A stretch of 64,000 nucleotides of DNA, taken from the NCBI GenBank assembly GCA_965218045.1, contig CBDCJX010000011.1, forward strand, positions 310,001-374,000. The letters run 5' to 3'. Shown here in pieces: positions 45,073 to 53,443 of this stretch. Below the pieces are notes generated by a model. The model was not told the origin of the DNA, did no database searches, and saw nothing but the letters and a program-made list of their open reading frames with translations. Made by a program: the position numbers and the translations under genes. The DNA comes from CAVRCA01 sp965218045. GTDB taxonomy: Bacteria; Pseudomonadota; Alphaproteobacteria; Acetobacterales; Acetobacteraceae. The first letter of the stretch is position 1; every line of letters starts with the position of its first letter.

Positions 45073-45161
<89 letters not shown>

Positions 45162-45173
45162 ATGCCGCGCCGG

Positions 45174-45202
45174 CTTATAGGGCGCCGAACCGGTGATCGC
45201 AA
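45174..45202 (-). promoter_or_regulatory. Promoter of tRNA-Ser
   Basis: On the minus strand TTGCGA (45197-45202), a 17-base spacer and TATAAG (45174-45179) end 12 bases before the mature tRNA start at 45161, a good sigma-70-type match and spacing. Confidence 0.7.
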
Positions 45203-45221
45203 TCGAAGCCACCACCCAATG

Positions 45222-45250
45222 TTGACAACCGGAACCCCCGGCGGTAAGCG
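45222..45250 (+). promoter_or_regulatory. Candidate promoter of rplU-rpmA
   Basis: TTGACA at 45222-45227, a 17-base spacer and TAAGCG at 45245-45250, 93 bases before rplU. The -35 is perfect; the -10 is weak. It is divergent from the tRNA-Ser promoter. Confidence 0.5.
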
Positions 45251-45342
45251 GCACTCCCTGGCTGCCGAGCCCCGGTTCGGCGGCCCGGCCTTGCATTCGG
45301 GCTTTCTGAATGGCGGGCCCGGGGTCAGCAGGAAGTTGAACG

Positions 45343-45657
45343 ATGTTCGCAGTCATTCGCACCGGCGGGAAGCAATACCGCGTGACACCCAACGCCGTGC
45401 TGAAGGTGGAGAAGCTGCCCGCCGAGCCAGGGGCGACGGTCACTTTCACCGACGTGCTCGCCGTCGGCGGCGAGGGCAGCCTCACCGTCGGCGCGCCGAC
45501 CGTCGCCGGGGCCTCGGTCACCGCCACCGTGCTGGCGCAGGATCGGCTCGACAAAGTCATTATCTTCAAGAAGCGGCGCCGGCAGAACAGCCGCCGCAAG
45601 AACGGTCATCGTCAGCACGTCACCGTACTCCGGGTGGCCGAGATTTCCGCCGCCTGA
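45343..45657 (+). CDS. rplU: 50S ribosomal protein bL21
   Basis: A 104-aa protein starting MFAVIRTGGKQYRVTPNAVL, the classic bL21 N-terminus, with the later VDK-type IIFKKRRRQNSRRKNGHRQH segment (KRRKn..rk.GHRq) that binds 23S rRNA. It is part of the large subunit near bL20. It is the first gene of the rplU-rpmA pair that precedes obgE in many proteobacteria. The length is normal. Confidence 0.97.
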   Translation: MFAVIRTGGKQYRVTPNAVLKVEKLPAEPGATVTFTDVLAVGGEGSLTVGAPTVAGASVTATVLAQDRLDKVIIFKKRRRQNSRRKNGHRQHVTVLRVAEISAA

Positions 45658-45684
45658 TCTACCCGAGCTAGAGGAGAAGCTGCA

Positions 45685-45969
45685 ATGGCACACAAGAAGG
45701 CGGGCGGCTCGTCGCGCAACGGGCGCGATACCGAAGGCCGCCGGCTCGGCATCAAGAAGTCGGGCGGGCAGGCGGTCGTCGCCGGCAACATCATCCTCCG
45801 CCAGCGCGGCACCAAGTGGAAGCCAGGGTCCAATGTCGGCCTCGGCCGCGACCACACGATTTTCGCGTTGATCGACGGCAAGGTCGAATTCCAGCGCAAG
45901 GCCGAGGGCCGGGTGCATGTCTCGGTAACCCCTGTGCCGGCAACACCGGTGCCGGCGGCCGCCGAGTAG
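45685..45969 (+). CDS. rpmA: 50S ribosomal protein bL27
   Basis: A 94-aa protein starting MAHKKAGGSSRNGRDTEGRR, the near-invariant bL27 N-terminus that reaches the peptidyl-transferase centre, followed by RLGIKKSGGQAVVAGNIILR and QRGTKWKPGSNVGLGRDHTI. AGAGGAGA lies seven bases before the ATG. The C-terminal ~15 residues (VTPVPATPVPAAAE) are an Ala/Pro extension. It is co-transcribed with rplU and followed by a strong hairpin terminator. Confidence 0.97.
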   Translation: MAHKKAGGSSRNGRDTEGRRLGIKKSGGQAVVAGNIILRQRGTKWKPGSNVGLGRDHTIFALIDGKVEFQRKAEGRVHVSVTPVPATPVPAAAE

Positions 45970-45997
45970 CGCCTCGTCCGATCGCCTGTCCTCCCGG

Positions 45998-46024
45998 GGG
46001 GTCGGCGCCAAGCCGACCCCTTTT
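45998..46024 (+). terminator. Rho-independent terminator after rpmA
   Basis: Stem GGGGTCGGC (45998-46006), loop GCCAA, GCCGACCCC (46012-46020) and TTTT. Nine perfect, GC-rich pairs followed by a short T-run, 29 bases after the rpmA stop. Confidence 0.8.
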
Positions 46025-46063
46025 GCATTCCGCCCCATCCCTCGGCTCTGTGCGGCACAAGCG

Positions 46064-47074
46064 ATGAAATTCCTAGATCAGGCCAAGATCTACGTCCGCT
46101 CCGGCGATGGCGGGAATGGCGTGACCGCGTTTCGTCGCGAGCGGTTCATCGAGTTCGGCGGACCGGATGGCGGCAACGGCGGCAAGGGCGGCGACATCGC
46201 CTTCGAGGCCGTCGCCAATCTCAACACGCTGATCGACTTTCGCTACACGCAGCATTTCCGCGCGCCGAAGGGCGGCAACGGCGCCGGCTCCGACAAGACC
46301 GGCGCCAACGCCGCCGACGTGGTGATCAAGGTGCCGCTCGGCACGCAACTTCTGGCCGAGGATCGCGAGACCCTGCTCGCCGACCTCGACGTGCCCGGCA
46401 AGCGGATCGTGCTGGCGCGCGGCGGCGATGGCGGGTTCGGCAACGCGCACTACAAGAGCTCGACCAACCGCGCGCCGCGTCGGTCCGACAAGGGCTGGCC
46501 GGGCGAGGAGCGCTGGGTCTGGCTGCGGCTGAAGCTGATCGCCGATGCCGGGCTGGTCGGACTGCCCAATGCCGGCAAGTCGACCTTCCTCGCCGCGGTC
46601 TCGGCGGCGCGACCGAAGATCGCCGACTACCCGTTCAGCACCCTGCATCCGCAGCTCGGCGTGGCTCGCCTCTCGGCCACCGAGGAGTGCGTGATCGCCG
46701 ATATCCCCGGGCTGATCGAGGGCGCGCACGAGGGCGCCGGTCTCGGCGATCGGTTTCTCGGCCATGTCGAGCGCTGCGCCGTGCTGCTGCATCTGGTGGA
46801 CGGTGCCGTCGGCGACGTGGTGCAAGCCTGGCGCACGGTGCGCGAGGAGCTCGCGGCGTACGGCGGCGGGCTGGCCGACAAGCCCGAGCTGATCGGGTTG
46901 AACAAGGCGGACGCGATGAGTCCGCGCGAGGCATCGGCGCGGCAGGCGGCGCTGCGCAAGGCGTCCGGCCGGCCGGTGCTGCTGCTGTCCGGCGCGACCG
47001 GCCAAGGCGTGCCGGAGGTGCTCCGCGCGTTGCAGACCGCGATCGAGCAGGCGCGGCAGGCGCGGGCCGCCTGA
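46064..47074 (+). CDS. obgE: GTPase Obg/CgtA
   Basis: A 336-aa protein with the glycine-rich Obg domain (KIYVRSGDGGNGVTAFRRER, GGNGGKGGDIAFEA) and a G domain: G1 GLVGLPNAGKSTFLAA (~169), G3 IADIPGLIEGAHEGAGLGD (~217), G4 GLNKADAMS (~285). It acts in 50S assembly and stringent control. ATG 46064 fits the family start. It ends at a TGA that overlaps the proposed start of proB. The position next to rplU-rpmA is conserved in proteobacteria. Confidence 0.96.
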   Translation: MKFLDQAKIYVRSGDGGNGVTAFRRERFIEFGGPDGGNGGKGGDIAFEAVANLNTLIDFRYTQHFRAPKGGNGAGSDKTGANAADVVIKVPLGTQLLAEDRETLLADLDVPGKRIVLARGGDGGFGNAHYKSSTNRAPRRSDKGWPGEERWVWLRLKLIADAGLVGLPNAGKSTFLAAVSAARPKIADYPFSTLHPQLGVARLSATEECVIADIPGLIEGAHEGAGLGDRFLGHVERCAVLLHLVDGAVGDVVQAWRTVREELAAYGGGLADKPELIGLNKADAMSPREASARQAALRKASGRPVLLLSGATGQGVPEVLRALQTAIEQARQARAA

Positions 47075-48210
47075 GCGCGGCACCCCGGCTCGGGGCGGCA
47101 CCCCGCCTCGGGGCGGCGCAGCGGCTGGTCGTGAAGATCGGCAGCGCGCTGCTGGTCGATGCCACGGAGGCCACACCACGCGCGAGCTGGCTCGCCGGTA
47201 TCGCCGCCGACATCGCCGCGTTGCGCGCGCGCGGCACCGACGTGATCGTGGTTTCCTCCGGCGCCATTGCCCTCGCACGACGCACGCTCGGCTTCACGCA
47301 TGGCCGGCTGCGCCTTGAGGAGAAGCAGGCCGCCGCCGCGGTCGGGCAGATCCGGTTGGCCCAGGCGTGGAGCGAGGCGCTGTCGGCGCGCGGCCTCACC
47401 GCGGCGCAACTGCTGCTCACGCTTGGCGACACCGAGGATCGCCGCCGCTACCTCAATGCGCGCGCGACTCTGACGACATTGTTCGGGCTCGGCTGCGTGC
47501 CGGTGATCAACGAGAACGATTCGGTGGCGACGACGGAGATCCGCTTCGGCGACAACGACCGGCTCGCCGCCCGCGTCGCCGAGATGGTGCAAGCCGACCA
47601 GCTCGTGTTGCTGTCCGACATCGACGGCCTGTACACCGCCGATCCGCGCCGCGATCCGACCGCCACCCACATCCCGCTGGTCACTGCAATGACGCCGGAG
47701 ATCGAGGCAATGGGTGGCGAGCCGCCGACCGGTTATTCGAGCGGCGGGATGCGCACCAAGCTCGTCGCCGCGCGCATCGCCACGCAGGCGGGCTGCGCGA
47801 TGGCGATCGCGTTGGGCGATGTCGATGCGCCGCTGCGCGCGCTTGAGCAGGGCGCGCGCTGCACCTGGTTCCTGCCCACACCAGAGGGCCGCTCGGCGCG
47901 CAAGCGCTGGATCGCCGGCGCGCTGGCGCCGGTGGGTGAATGCTGGATCGATGCGGGCGCGCGGCGCGCGCTGCAAGCGGGCAAGTCGCTGCTGCCAGCC
48001 GGCGTTTCCCGGGTGCAAGGGTCGTTCGAACGCGGCGATCCCGTGCTGGTGCGCGGTCCAGACGGGACTGCGCTGGCGCGGGGTCTGTCGGCGTATGCCA
48101 GTGCCGACGCGCAGCGCATCGCCGGCCATCGTTCGGATGCGATCGAGGCGATCCTCGGTTGGCGCGGTCGTGACGAGCTGATCCATCGCGACGACCTCGT
48201 GCTGCTTTAG
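47071..48210 (+). CDS. proB: Glutamate 5-kinase
   Basis: The first enzyme of proline synthesis (L-glutamate + ATP to glutamyl-5-phosphate). The amino-acid-kinase domain shows QRLVVKIGSALLVD, VSSGAIALARRTLG, VPVINENDSVAT and FGDNDRLAARVAEMV, followed by a C-terminal PUA domain (~290-379, SLLPAGVSRVQGSFERGDPV). No ATG exists in frame. GTG 47131 would remove the conserved 'RLV' start of the kinase fold, whereas CTG 47071, in a CTGA overlap with obgE, keeps it and gives 379 aa. The start is therefore uncertain. The N-terminus holds an 18-bp tandem duplication (APRLGAAPRLGAA). Confidence 0.93.
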   Translation: MSAAPRLGAAPRLGAAQRLVVKIGSALLVDATEATPRASWLAGIAADIAALRARGTDVIVVSSGAIALARRTLGFTHGRLRLEEKQAAAAVGQIRLAQAWSEALSARGLTAAQLLLTLGDTEDRRRYLNARATLTTLFGLGCVPVINENDSVATTEIRFGDNDRLAARVAEMVQADQLVLLSDIDGLYTADPRRDPTATHIPLVTAMTPEIEAMGGEPPTGYSSGGMRTKLVAARIATQAGCAMAIALGDVDAPLRALEQGARCTWFLPTPEGRSARKRWIAGALAPVGECWIDAGARRALQAGKSLLPAGVSRVQGSFERGDPVLVRGPDGTALARGLSAYASADAQRIAGHRSDAIEAILGWRGRDELIHRDDLVLL

Positions 48211-48274
48211 CGCACGACCACTAGCGTCGATCGCGGATCATCGGCAGGATTGCATTCCGAGGAAACGTCAAGCG

Positions 48275-49534
48275 ATGCACATCGACACCGAGACCACCCA
48301 GCATCTGCGGCAAGCGGCCGAAGCCGCGCGGCACGCATCGCATGTGCTCGCGCGTACTCCGGCGAATGTGCGCAACGCTGCGCTGCATGCGATGGCCACG
48401 GCGTTGCGCGAGAACAGCGCGGCGATCCTGCTCGCCAACGCGGCTGATCTGGCGGCGAGCACCAGCAGCGCCGCGTTCCGCGACCGCCTCACCCTGACGC
48501 CGCAGCGCATCGAGGCGATGGCAGGCGGGCTCGACCAGGTCGCCGCGCTGCCGGACCCGCTCGGCCGCGACCTCGGCGCGTGGACGCGGCCGAACGGTCT
48601 GCGCATCAAGCGGATCGCCACGCCGGTCGGCGTGCTCGGCATGATCTACGAAAGCCGGCCGAATGTCGGCGCCGATGCGGCGGCACTCTGCCTCAAGTCC
48701 GGCAACGCGGTTATCCTGCGCGGCGGCTCCGAAAGCCTGCGCAGCGCGCGCGCGATCAACACCGCGTTGGTCGCCGGGCTGCGCAGGGTCGGATTGCCGG
48801 AAGCAGCGGTGCAGATCGCGCCGAGCGCCGATCGCGCGCATGTCGCGGCGATGCTTGGCGCGGCCGGATTGATCGACCTCATCATCCCGCGCGGCGGCAA
48901 GTCGCTGGTCGAGCGCGTGCAACGCGAGGCGCGGGTGCCCGTGCTCGCCCATGCCGAAGGGCTGAACCACACCTACGTGCATCGCGCCGCCGACCCGGCG
49001 ATGGCGCGTGCCATCCTCGCCAACGCCAAGCTGCGCCGTCCTGGAGTGTGCGGTGCCACCGAGACGCTGCTGATCGACGCCGACATCGCCCCGTCTCTGC
49101 TGCCTGTGCTGGTGAGCGACTTGCGGGCGCTCGGCTGCGATTTTCGTGCCGACGCGGCGGCGCGCGCGATCGTGCCCGATCTCCCGCCGGCGAACGACGC
49201 CGATTTCGATACCGAGTGGCTCGACGCGGTGCTTTCGGTGCGCGTGGTAAGCGGTATGGATGAGGCGCTCGCGCACATCGAACGTCACGGCAGCGAGCAC
49301 ACCGACGCGATCGTCACTGAGGATGCCCTGACGGCGGAGCGCTTCCTCGCCGGTGTCGATTCCGCGGTGGCGCTGTGGAACGCCTCAACCCAGTTCTGCG
49401 ACGGCGGCGAGTTCGGGTTTGGCGCCGAAATCGGCATCGCCACCGGTCGCATTCACGCGCGCGGCCCGGTCGGCTTGGAGCAACTGACGACCTACCGCTA
49501 TCTCGTGCTCGGCACCGGCCAGGTGCGCCCCTGA
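48275..49534 (+). CDS. proA: Gamma-glutamyl phosphate reductase
   Basis: The second enzyme of proline synthesis; 419 aa of the aldehyde dehydrogenase superfamily. Recognisable segments are RIATPVGVLGMIYESRPNVG, SGNAVILRGGSESLRSARAI, PRGGKSLVERV and the catalytic cysteine motif KLRRPGVCGATETLL (Cys ~256). It ends with GEFGFGAEIGIATGRIHARG, typical of ProA. It lies 64 bases after proB and shares its metabolic role. ATG 48275 is a natural start (MHIDTETTQHLRQAAE). Confidence 0.97.
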   Translation: MHIDTETTQHLRQAAEAARHASHVLARTPANVRNAALHAMATALRENSAAILLANAADLAASTSSAAFRDRLTLTPQRIEAMAGGLDQVAALPDPLGRDLGAWTRPNGLRIKRIATPVGVLGMIYESRPNVGADAAALCLKSGNAVILRGGSESLRSARAINTALVAGLRRVGLPEAAVQIAPSADRAHVAAMLGAAGLIDLIIPRGGKSLVERVQREARVPVLAHAEGLNHTYVHRAADPAMARAILANAKLRRPGVCGATETLLIDADIAPSLLPVLVSDLRALGCDFRADAAARAIVPDLPPANDADFDTEWLDAVLSVRVVSGMDEALAHIERHGSEHTDAIVTEDALTAERFLAGVDSAVALWNASTQFCDGGEFGFGAEIGIATGRIHARGPVGLEQLTTYRYLVLGTGQVRP

Positions 49535-49584
49535 GCAAGGCAGCGATCGCCGACCGGCTGCCTCGCTACGGTGACCGGCGGCGG

Positions 49585-50190
49585 GTGCGCGTCGGCTTGC
49601 TCGGCGGATCGTTCAACCCGGCGCATGAAGGGCACGCGCATGTCGCGGAGCAGGCGCGCTCGCGATTGGGGCTCGATCAGGTGTGGCTTCTCGTCTCGCC
49701 GGGCAACCCGCTGAAGCCGGTGCGGGGCATGGCGCCGTTTCGCGATCGGCTCGCTTCGGCACGCAAGATTGCGGACGGGCGGCGGATCGTCGCGACCGGC
49801 ATCGAGGCGACACTCGGTACGCGTTACACGGCCGACACGCTGCGCTTGCTGTGTCGACGATTCCCGCTTGTGCGGTTCGTCTGGCTGATGGGCGCGGATA
49901 ATCTGTCGCAGCTGCCACGCTGGAAGCGCTGGCTCGATATTGCGCGCTTGATGCCGATCGCGGTGTTGCCACGCCCTTCCTACAACGCGCGGGCGCTGGC
50001 CAGCCGGGCAACGCGGCGGCTGGCCAGCGCCCGCCGTGCCGCGCGGCTCGCTCCCGCGCTGGCCGAACAGGCGCCGCCCGTCTGGATTTTCCTGCCGGTC
50101 GCGCAGAACCCTGCCTCTGCGACGGCGATTCGTGCCGCGACCGAGGCAGCCCGGCGCGCCGACGAGCAGAAGGAGCTTTATCATCTCTAG
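49585..50190 (+). CDS. nadD: Nicotinate-nucleotide adenylyltransferase
   Basis: It makes deamido-NAD from nicotinate mononucleotide and ATP. GTG 49585 gives 201 aa starting VRVGLLGGSFNPAHEGHAHV, the GSFxPxHxGH nucleotidyltransferase motif at the very start. Further motifs are LMGADNLSQLPRWKRW and PASATAIR (the ISSTxIR equivalent). Another possible start is CTG 49531 in a CTGA overlap with proA, adding 18 residues. The order nadD-rsfS-rlmH is conserved in bacteria. Confidence 0.93.
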   Translation: MRVGLLGGSFNPAHEGHAHVAEQARSRLGLDQVWLLVSPGNPLKPVRGMAPFRDRLASARKIADGRRIVATGIEATLGTRYTADTLRLLCRRFPLVRFVWLMGADNLSQLPRWKRWLDIARLMPIAVLPRPSYNARALASRATRRLASARRAARLAPALAEQAPPVWIFLPVAQNPASATAIRAATEAARRADEQKELYHL

Positions 50191-50728
50191 GAAACCTCCG
50201 ACCGGACCGACGCATCCGGAGCCGCCAGGGCCACGCGATCCGGCGGCACCACGGCGCAAGGCACCGCCGCGCAAGCCGGCCCGGCCGACCCTGCCGGAAG
50301 CCGGCAAGACGCCGGGAACACCGCGCAAGAAGGCCGCCGCCGCCGGGCCACGCGCAGCCGCGCCGAACGCGAAGCTGGAATCTGAGCTGGCGCGGCTCGA
50401 CGAGCTGCAAACAGTGATCGTTGCCAGCCTGGAAGACGACAAGGCGGAGGACGTGGTCGCGCTCGACCTGGCCGGCAAGGCGGCGTTCTGCGACCGGATG
50501 GTGATCGCCACCGGCCTCGCCGACCGGCAGATCACCGCGATGGCGACGCACCTGGAGGAGAAGCTGCACCAAGCGGGGTTGCCGCGCGTTGCCATCGAGG
50601 GGGCTGGCGGCTCCGATTGGGTGCTGCTCGACGCGGGCGATATCGTCGTCCACCTGTTCAAGCCCGAGGCGCGGGCGATGTACGCGCTTGAGAAGATGTG
50701 GGGCGCCGATCTCGACGAGGCGGTTTGA
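50132..50728 (+). CDS. rsfS: Ribosomal silencing factor RsfS
   Basis: The conserved domain begins LDELQTVIVASLEDDKAEDV and contains LDLAGKAAFCDRMVIATG and GSDWVLLDAGDIVVHLFKPE, the RsfS (DUF143) pattern; it binds bL14 and blocks subunit joining in starvation. Upstream is a Pro/Arg/Lys-rich extension of ~60 residues. No ATG is in frame. GTG 50132, inside nadD, is used here. A good AAGGAG (50170-50175) instead sits four bases before two ATC codons (50180-50185), so an unusual AUC start is possible. Confidence 0.88.
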   Translation: MPRPRQPGAPTSRRSFIISRKPPTGPTHPEPPGPRDPAAPRRKAPPRKPARPTLPEAGKTPGTPRKKAAAAGPRAAAPNAKLESELARLDELQTVIVASLEDDKAEDVVALDLAGKAAFCDRMVIATGLADRQITAMATHLEEKLHQAGLPRVAIEGAGGSDWVLLDAGDIVVHLFKPEARAMYALEKMWGADLDEAV

Positions 50729-50743
50729 GGGAGCGCGGATCGG

Positions 50744-51199
50744 ATGCGCCTAATCGCGGTCGGCCGATTGCGAGACGGCCCCGAGGCGGTGCTGTTCTCC
50801 CGCTACGCCGAGCGGCTACGTCCCCGACTGAGTGTGACCGAGGTGGCCGAGGCGCAGGGCAGCGTCCCCGAGATCAAGCGACGCGAGGCGGCCGCGTTGC
50901 TGCGCGCACTGCCCGAGGCGGCTTTCGCGGTGGCGCTCGATCTCGCCGGCGAGATGCCTCATACCGCCGCCCTCGCCGTCGCTCTGGAGCGCTGGCTCGG
51001 TGCGTCGCGCCCGGTCTGCTTCGTCATAGGCGGCGCCGAGGGTCTGGACCGCGCGATCATCGATCGCGCCGATCACGTGCTGTCGCTCGGCCGCATGACC
51101 TGGCCGCATCTGCTGGTGCGCGTGATGCTGGTCGAGCAGCTCTATCGCGCGCGCGCCATCGCCACCGGCCACCCGTATCATCGCGCCGGCCGTCCGTGA
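50744..51199 (+). CDS. rlmH: 23S rRNA pseudouridine(1915) N3-methyltransferase RlmH
   Basis: A 151-aa SPOUT methyltransferase from ATG 50744 (MRLIAVGRLRDGPEAVLFSR). The SAM-binding knot is seen in VCFVIGGAEGLDRAI and the C-terminal LVRVMLVEQLYRARAIATGH then PYHR, which is near-invariant in RlmH. It methylates pseudouridine 1915 of 23S rRNA in mature 70S ribosomes. A GAGGGAGCG stretch lies upstream. It starts 15 bases after rsfS. Confidence 0.96.
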   Translation: MRLIAVGRLRDGPEAVLFSRYAERLRPRLSVTEVAEAQGSVPEIKRREAAALLRALPEAAFAVALDLAGEMPHTAALAVALERWLGASRPVCFVIGGAEGLDRAIIDRADHVLSLGRMTWPHLLVRVMLVEQLYRARAIATGHPYHRAGRP

Positions 51200-51257
51200 T
51201 CCGGCTTTCACCGTCGGCGGGTTCGGTGCAGCATGGCCCGGCAATCGAGATCGCCGC

Positions 51258-52208
51258 ATGTATCTGAACAGTTTCGCCGACACCACGCAGAAGCTCGACA
51301 TGACGGCGACGGACGAGTTCCGTCTCCTGCTCGCCAGCGCCGCCGACCTCGGCATCCCGCACCAGGCCACGGTGCCGTACTGGTCGAGCAACATCGTGTT
51401 GCGGCAGCATCGCTTCCACTTCCTCGAATGGGGCGAGCCGGACGCACCGCCCATCGTGCTGCTGCACGGCGGTCATCAATCGGCGCACTCGTGGGATCTG
51501 GTGAGCCTGAGCCTGGCGCGCCGCTATCGGGTGCTGGCGCTCGACCAGCGCGGTCACGGTGACAGCGAATGGGCGCGCGACGTCGAGTATTCCAACCACA
51601 CGATGTCGCTCGACGCCGAAGCGTTCATCGCCGCGCTCGGTCTACAGCGTCCGGTGCTGGTCGGGCATTCCATGGGTGGCCGCAACGCGATGCTGCTGAC
51701 CAAGCGCGGTACGGGGAACCTGCGCGCGCTGGTAATCGTCGATGTCGGTCCGGAGATCTCCGACAAGGGACGTCAGGCGATCGGCGCCTTTGTGCGCAAC
51801 GCCCAGGAGTTCGACGATCTCGAACACTTCGTTGCCAGCGTCCGGCAATACGACCCGTATCGCAGCCGTGAGCACATCGAACGTACGGTGAAGTACAACA
51901 TGCTGAGGCGCGCCGACGGCAAGTTTGTCAGCAAATGCGATTCCACGCCGCGACGGCTGGGATTGCTGCACGGCAACGGCGCGAACGACATGGTCACGTT
52001 GCAAAATGCGGTTGCGTTTGACTTGCCCGTGCTGCTGGTGCGCGGCGGCAACTCGAACATTCTTACCGCCGATGCCGCCGCGCGGTTTCGCGATGCTTTG
52101 CCGGATGGGAAACTGGTGACCGTGCCGGATTGCGGCCACAACGTGCATTCGCAGAACACGCGGGGCTTCCTGGCCGAGCTCGGCTCGTTCCTGGAAGCCC
52201 TCGCCTGA
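51258..52208 (+). CDS. Alpha/beta hydrolase
   Basis: A 316-aa alpha/beta-hydrolase-fold protein: oxyanion HGG in IVLLHGGHQSAHSWDLV, nucleophile elbow VLVGHSMGGRNAML (Ser ~138), a likely acid in LVRGGNSNILTADAA and catalytic His in VPDCGHNVHSQN. It carries no signal peptide, so it is probably cytosolic. The substrate is unknown; the fold covers esterases, dehalogenases and C-C hydrolases. It is transcribed in the same direction as rlmH after a 58-base gap and ends convergent with the glycosyltransferase. Confidence 0.85.
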   Translation: MYLNSFADTTQKLDMTATDEFRLLLASAADLGIPHQATVPYWSSNIVLRQHRFHFLEWGEPDAPPIVLLHGGHQSAHSWDLVSLSLARRYRVLALDQRGHGDSEWARDVEYSNHTMSLDAEAFIAALGLQRPVLVGHSMGGRNAMLLTKRGTGNLRALVIVDVGPEISDKGRQAIGAFVRNAQEFDDLEHFVASVRQYDPYRSREHIERTVKYNMLRRADGKFVSKCDSTPRRLGLLHGNGANDMVTLQNAVAFDLPVLLVRGGNSNILTADAAARFRDALPDGKLVTVPDCGHNVHSQNTRGFLAELGSFLEALA

Positions 52209-52213
52209 TTGTC

Positions 52214-53266
52214 TTACGCAATCACCCGCAGTGGCGAGCGACGTTCGGCGCCGAGGCTGCGATATAGCGCCAAATAGTCGGTTGCCATGCGTCGCGCGGT
52301 GAAGCGTGTGTCGAACTCCTGGCGGATGCGGGTGCGTGACAGCGTGCCGAGCCGCTTGATCGCGGCGAGGGCGCCGGTCTCGTCCTCGACGATGAAGCCG
52401 GTCACGCCGTCCTCCACCACCTCGGGCACCGAGCCGCGATTGAACGCGATCACCGGCGTGCCGCAAGCCATCGCTTCGATCATCACCAGGCCGAACGGCT
52501 CCGGCCAGTCGATCGGCGTCAGCAACGCCACCGCGCCGCTCAGGAAGTCCGGCTTCTGCGCGTCGTTGATCTCGCCGATGAGCTCGACGTTGACGCCGTC
52601 GATCATCGGCCGGATCACTTCGTCGAAATAGACCTGATCCACTCGGTCCACCTTCGCCGCCATCTTCAGCGGAATACCCGCGTTGCGCGCGATCGCGATG
52701 GCGCGATCCGGTCGCTTCTCCGGCGCGATGCGGCCGAGAAAGGCGAGATAGCTGGGTTGCACCGGACGCGGCGTGAGCAGGCCCGCCGGAATGCCGTGAT
52801 GAATCGTCTTGGCGAAATGCGCCTGCGGCAGCGGGCGACGCTGCGCATCCGAGATCGACACCACCGGCGTGGTGGGGAACTCGGCGAACACCGGTTGCAG
52901 CTCCGGCAAATCGAGCCGGCCATGCAAGGTGGTGATGAACGGCACGCTCTGGCGGCCGAACAGCGAGAATGGCCAGTAATCCATGTGGAAGTGCAGGATG
53001 TCGAATTGATCGACCTGGCGCCTGACCTTCTCCAGCATCAGCATGTGTGGCGCCACCGCGTCGCGCACCACCGGATCGAGCCGCAGGGCGCGTGGCCAGA
53101 CCGCTTCCAAGGTCGCCGCCGTTGTCGAATCACCGCTGGCGAACAGAGTGACCTCGTGGCCGAGTGCCACCAGCTCCTCGGTCAGGAACGAGACGATCCG
53201 CTCGGTGCCGCCGTAGAGCTTGGGCGGCACGGCTTCGTGCAAGGGAGCGATCTGGGCAATTCGCAT
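52214..53266 (-). CDS. Glycosyltransferase family 4
   Basis: A 350-aa GT-B enzyme starting MRIAQIAPLHEAVPPKLYGG TERIV, the N-terminal Gly-rich sugar/acceptor pattern of GT4. The donor-binding domain shows LAFLGRIAPEKRPDRAI and the EX7E motif within PEPFGLVMIEAMACGTPVIA, then RGSVPEVVEDGVTGFIV. It uses a nucleotide sugar; the acceptor is unknown. It is divergent from an ABC exporter with a 177-base shared upstream region, so a link to glycan or glycolipid export is possible but unproven. Confidence 0.9.
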   Translation of the reverse strand: MRIAQIAPLHEAVPPKLYGGTERIVSFLTEELVALGHEVTLFASGDSTTAATLEAVWPRALRLDPVVRDAVAPHMLMLEKVRRQVDQFDILHFHMDYWPFSLFGRQSVPFITTLHGRLDLPELQPVFAEFPTTPVVSISDAQRRPLPQAHFAKTIHHGIPAGLLTPRPVQPSYLAFLGRIAPEKRPDRAIAIARNAGIPLKMAAKVDRVDQVYFDEVIRPMIDGVNVELIGEINDAQKPDFLSGAVALLTPIDWPEPFGLVMIEAMACGTPVIAFNRGSVPEVVEDGVTGFIVEDETGALAAIKRLGTLSRTRIRQEFDTRFTARRMATDYLALYRSLGAERRSPLRVIA

Positions 53267-53443
53267 CGGTGATCTCTTTCGTTCTGTTGTGACTCCCGAA
53301 AAACGCGGGGAATGGGGCGAAAAAGCGGCGTGACGTGCCTAAGAGTCGCTGCGATCAGGGTGTCTAAGATGGCTCGACCGGGCGCTTGGTCGTCACTGCT
53401 TGTGGCGCTGCCGCGATCCGGATCGGTCGATAAGGGGCAGGCG

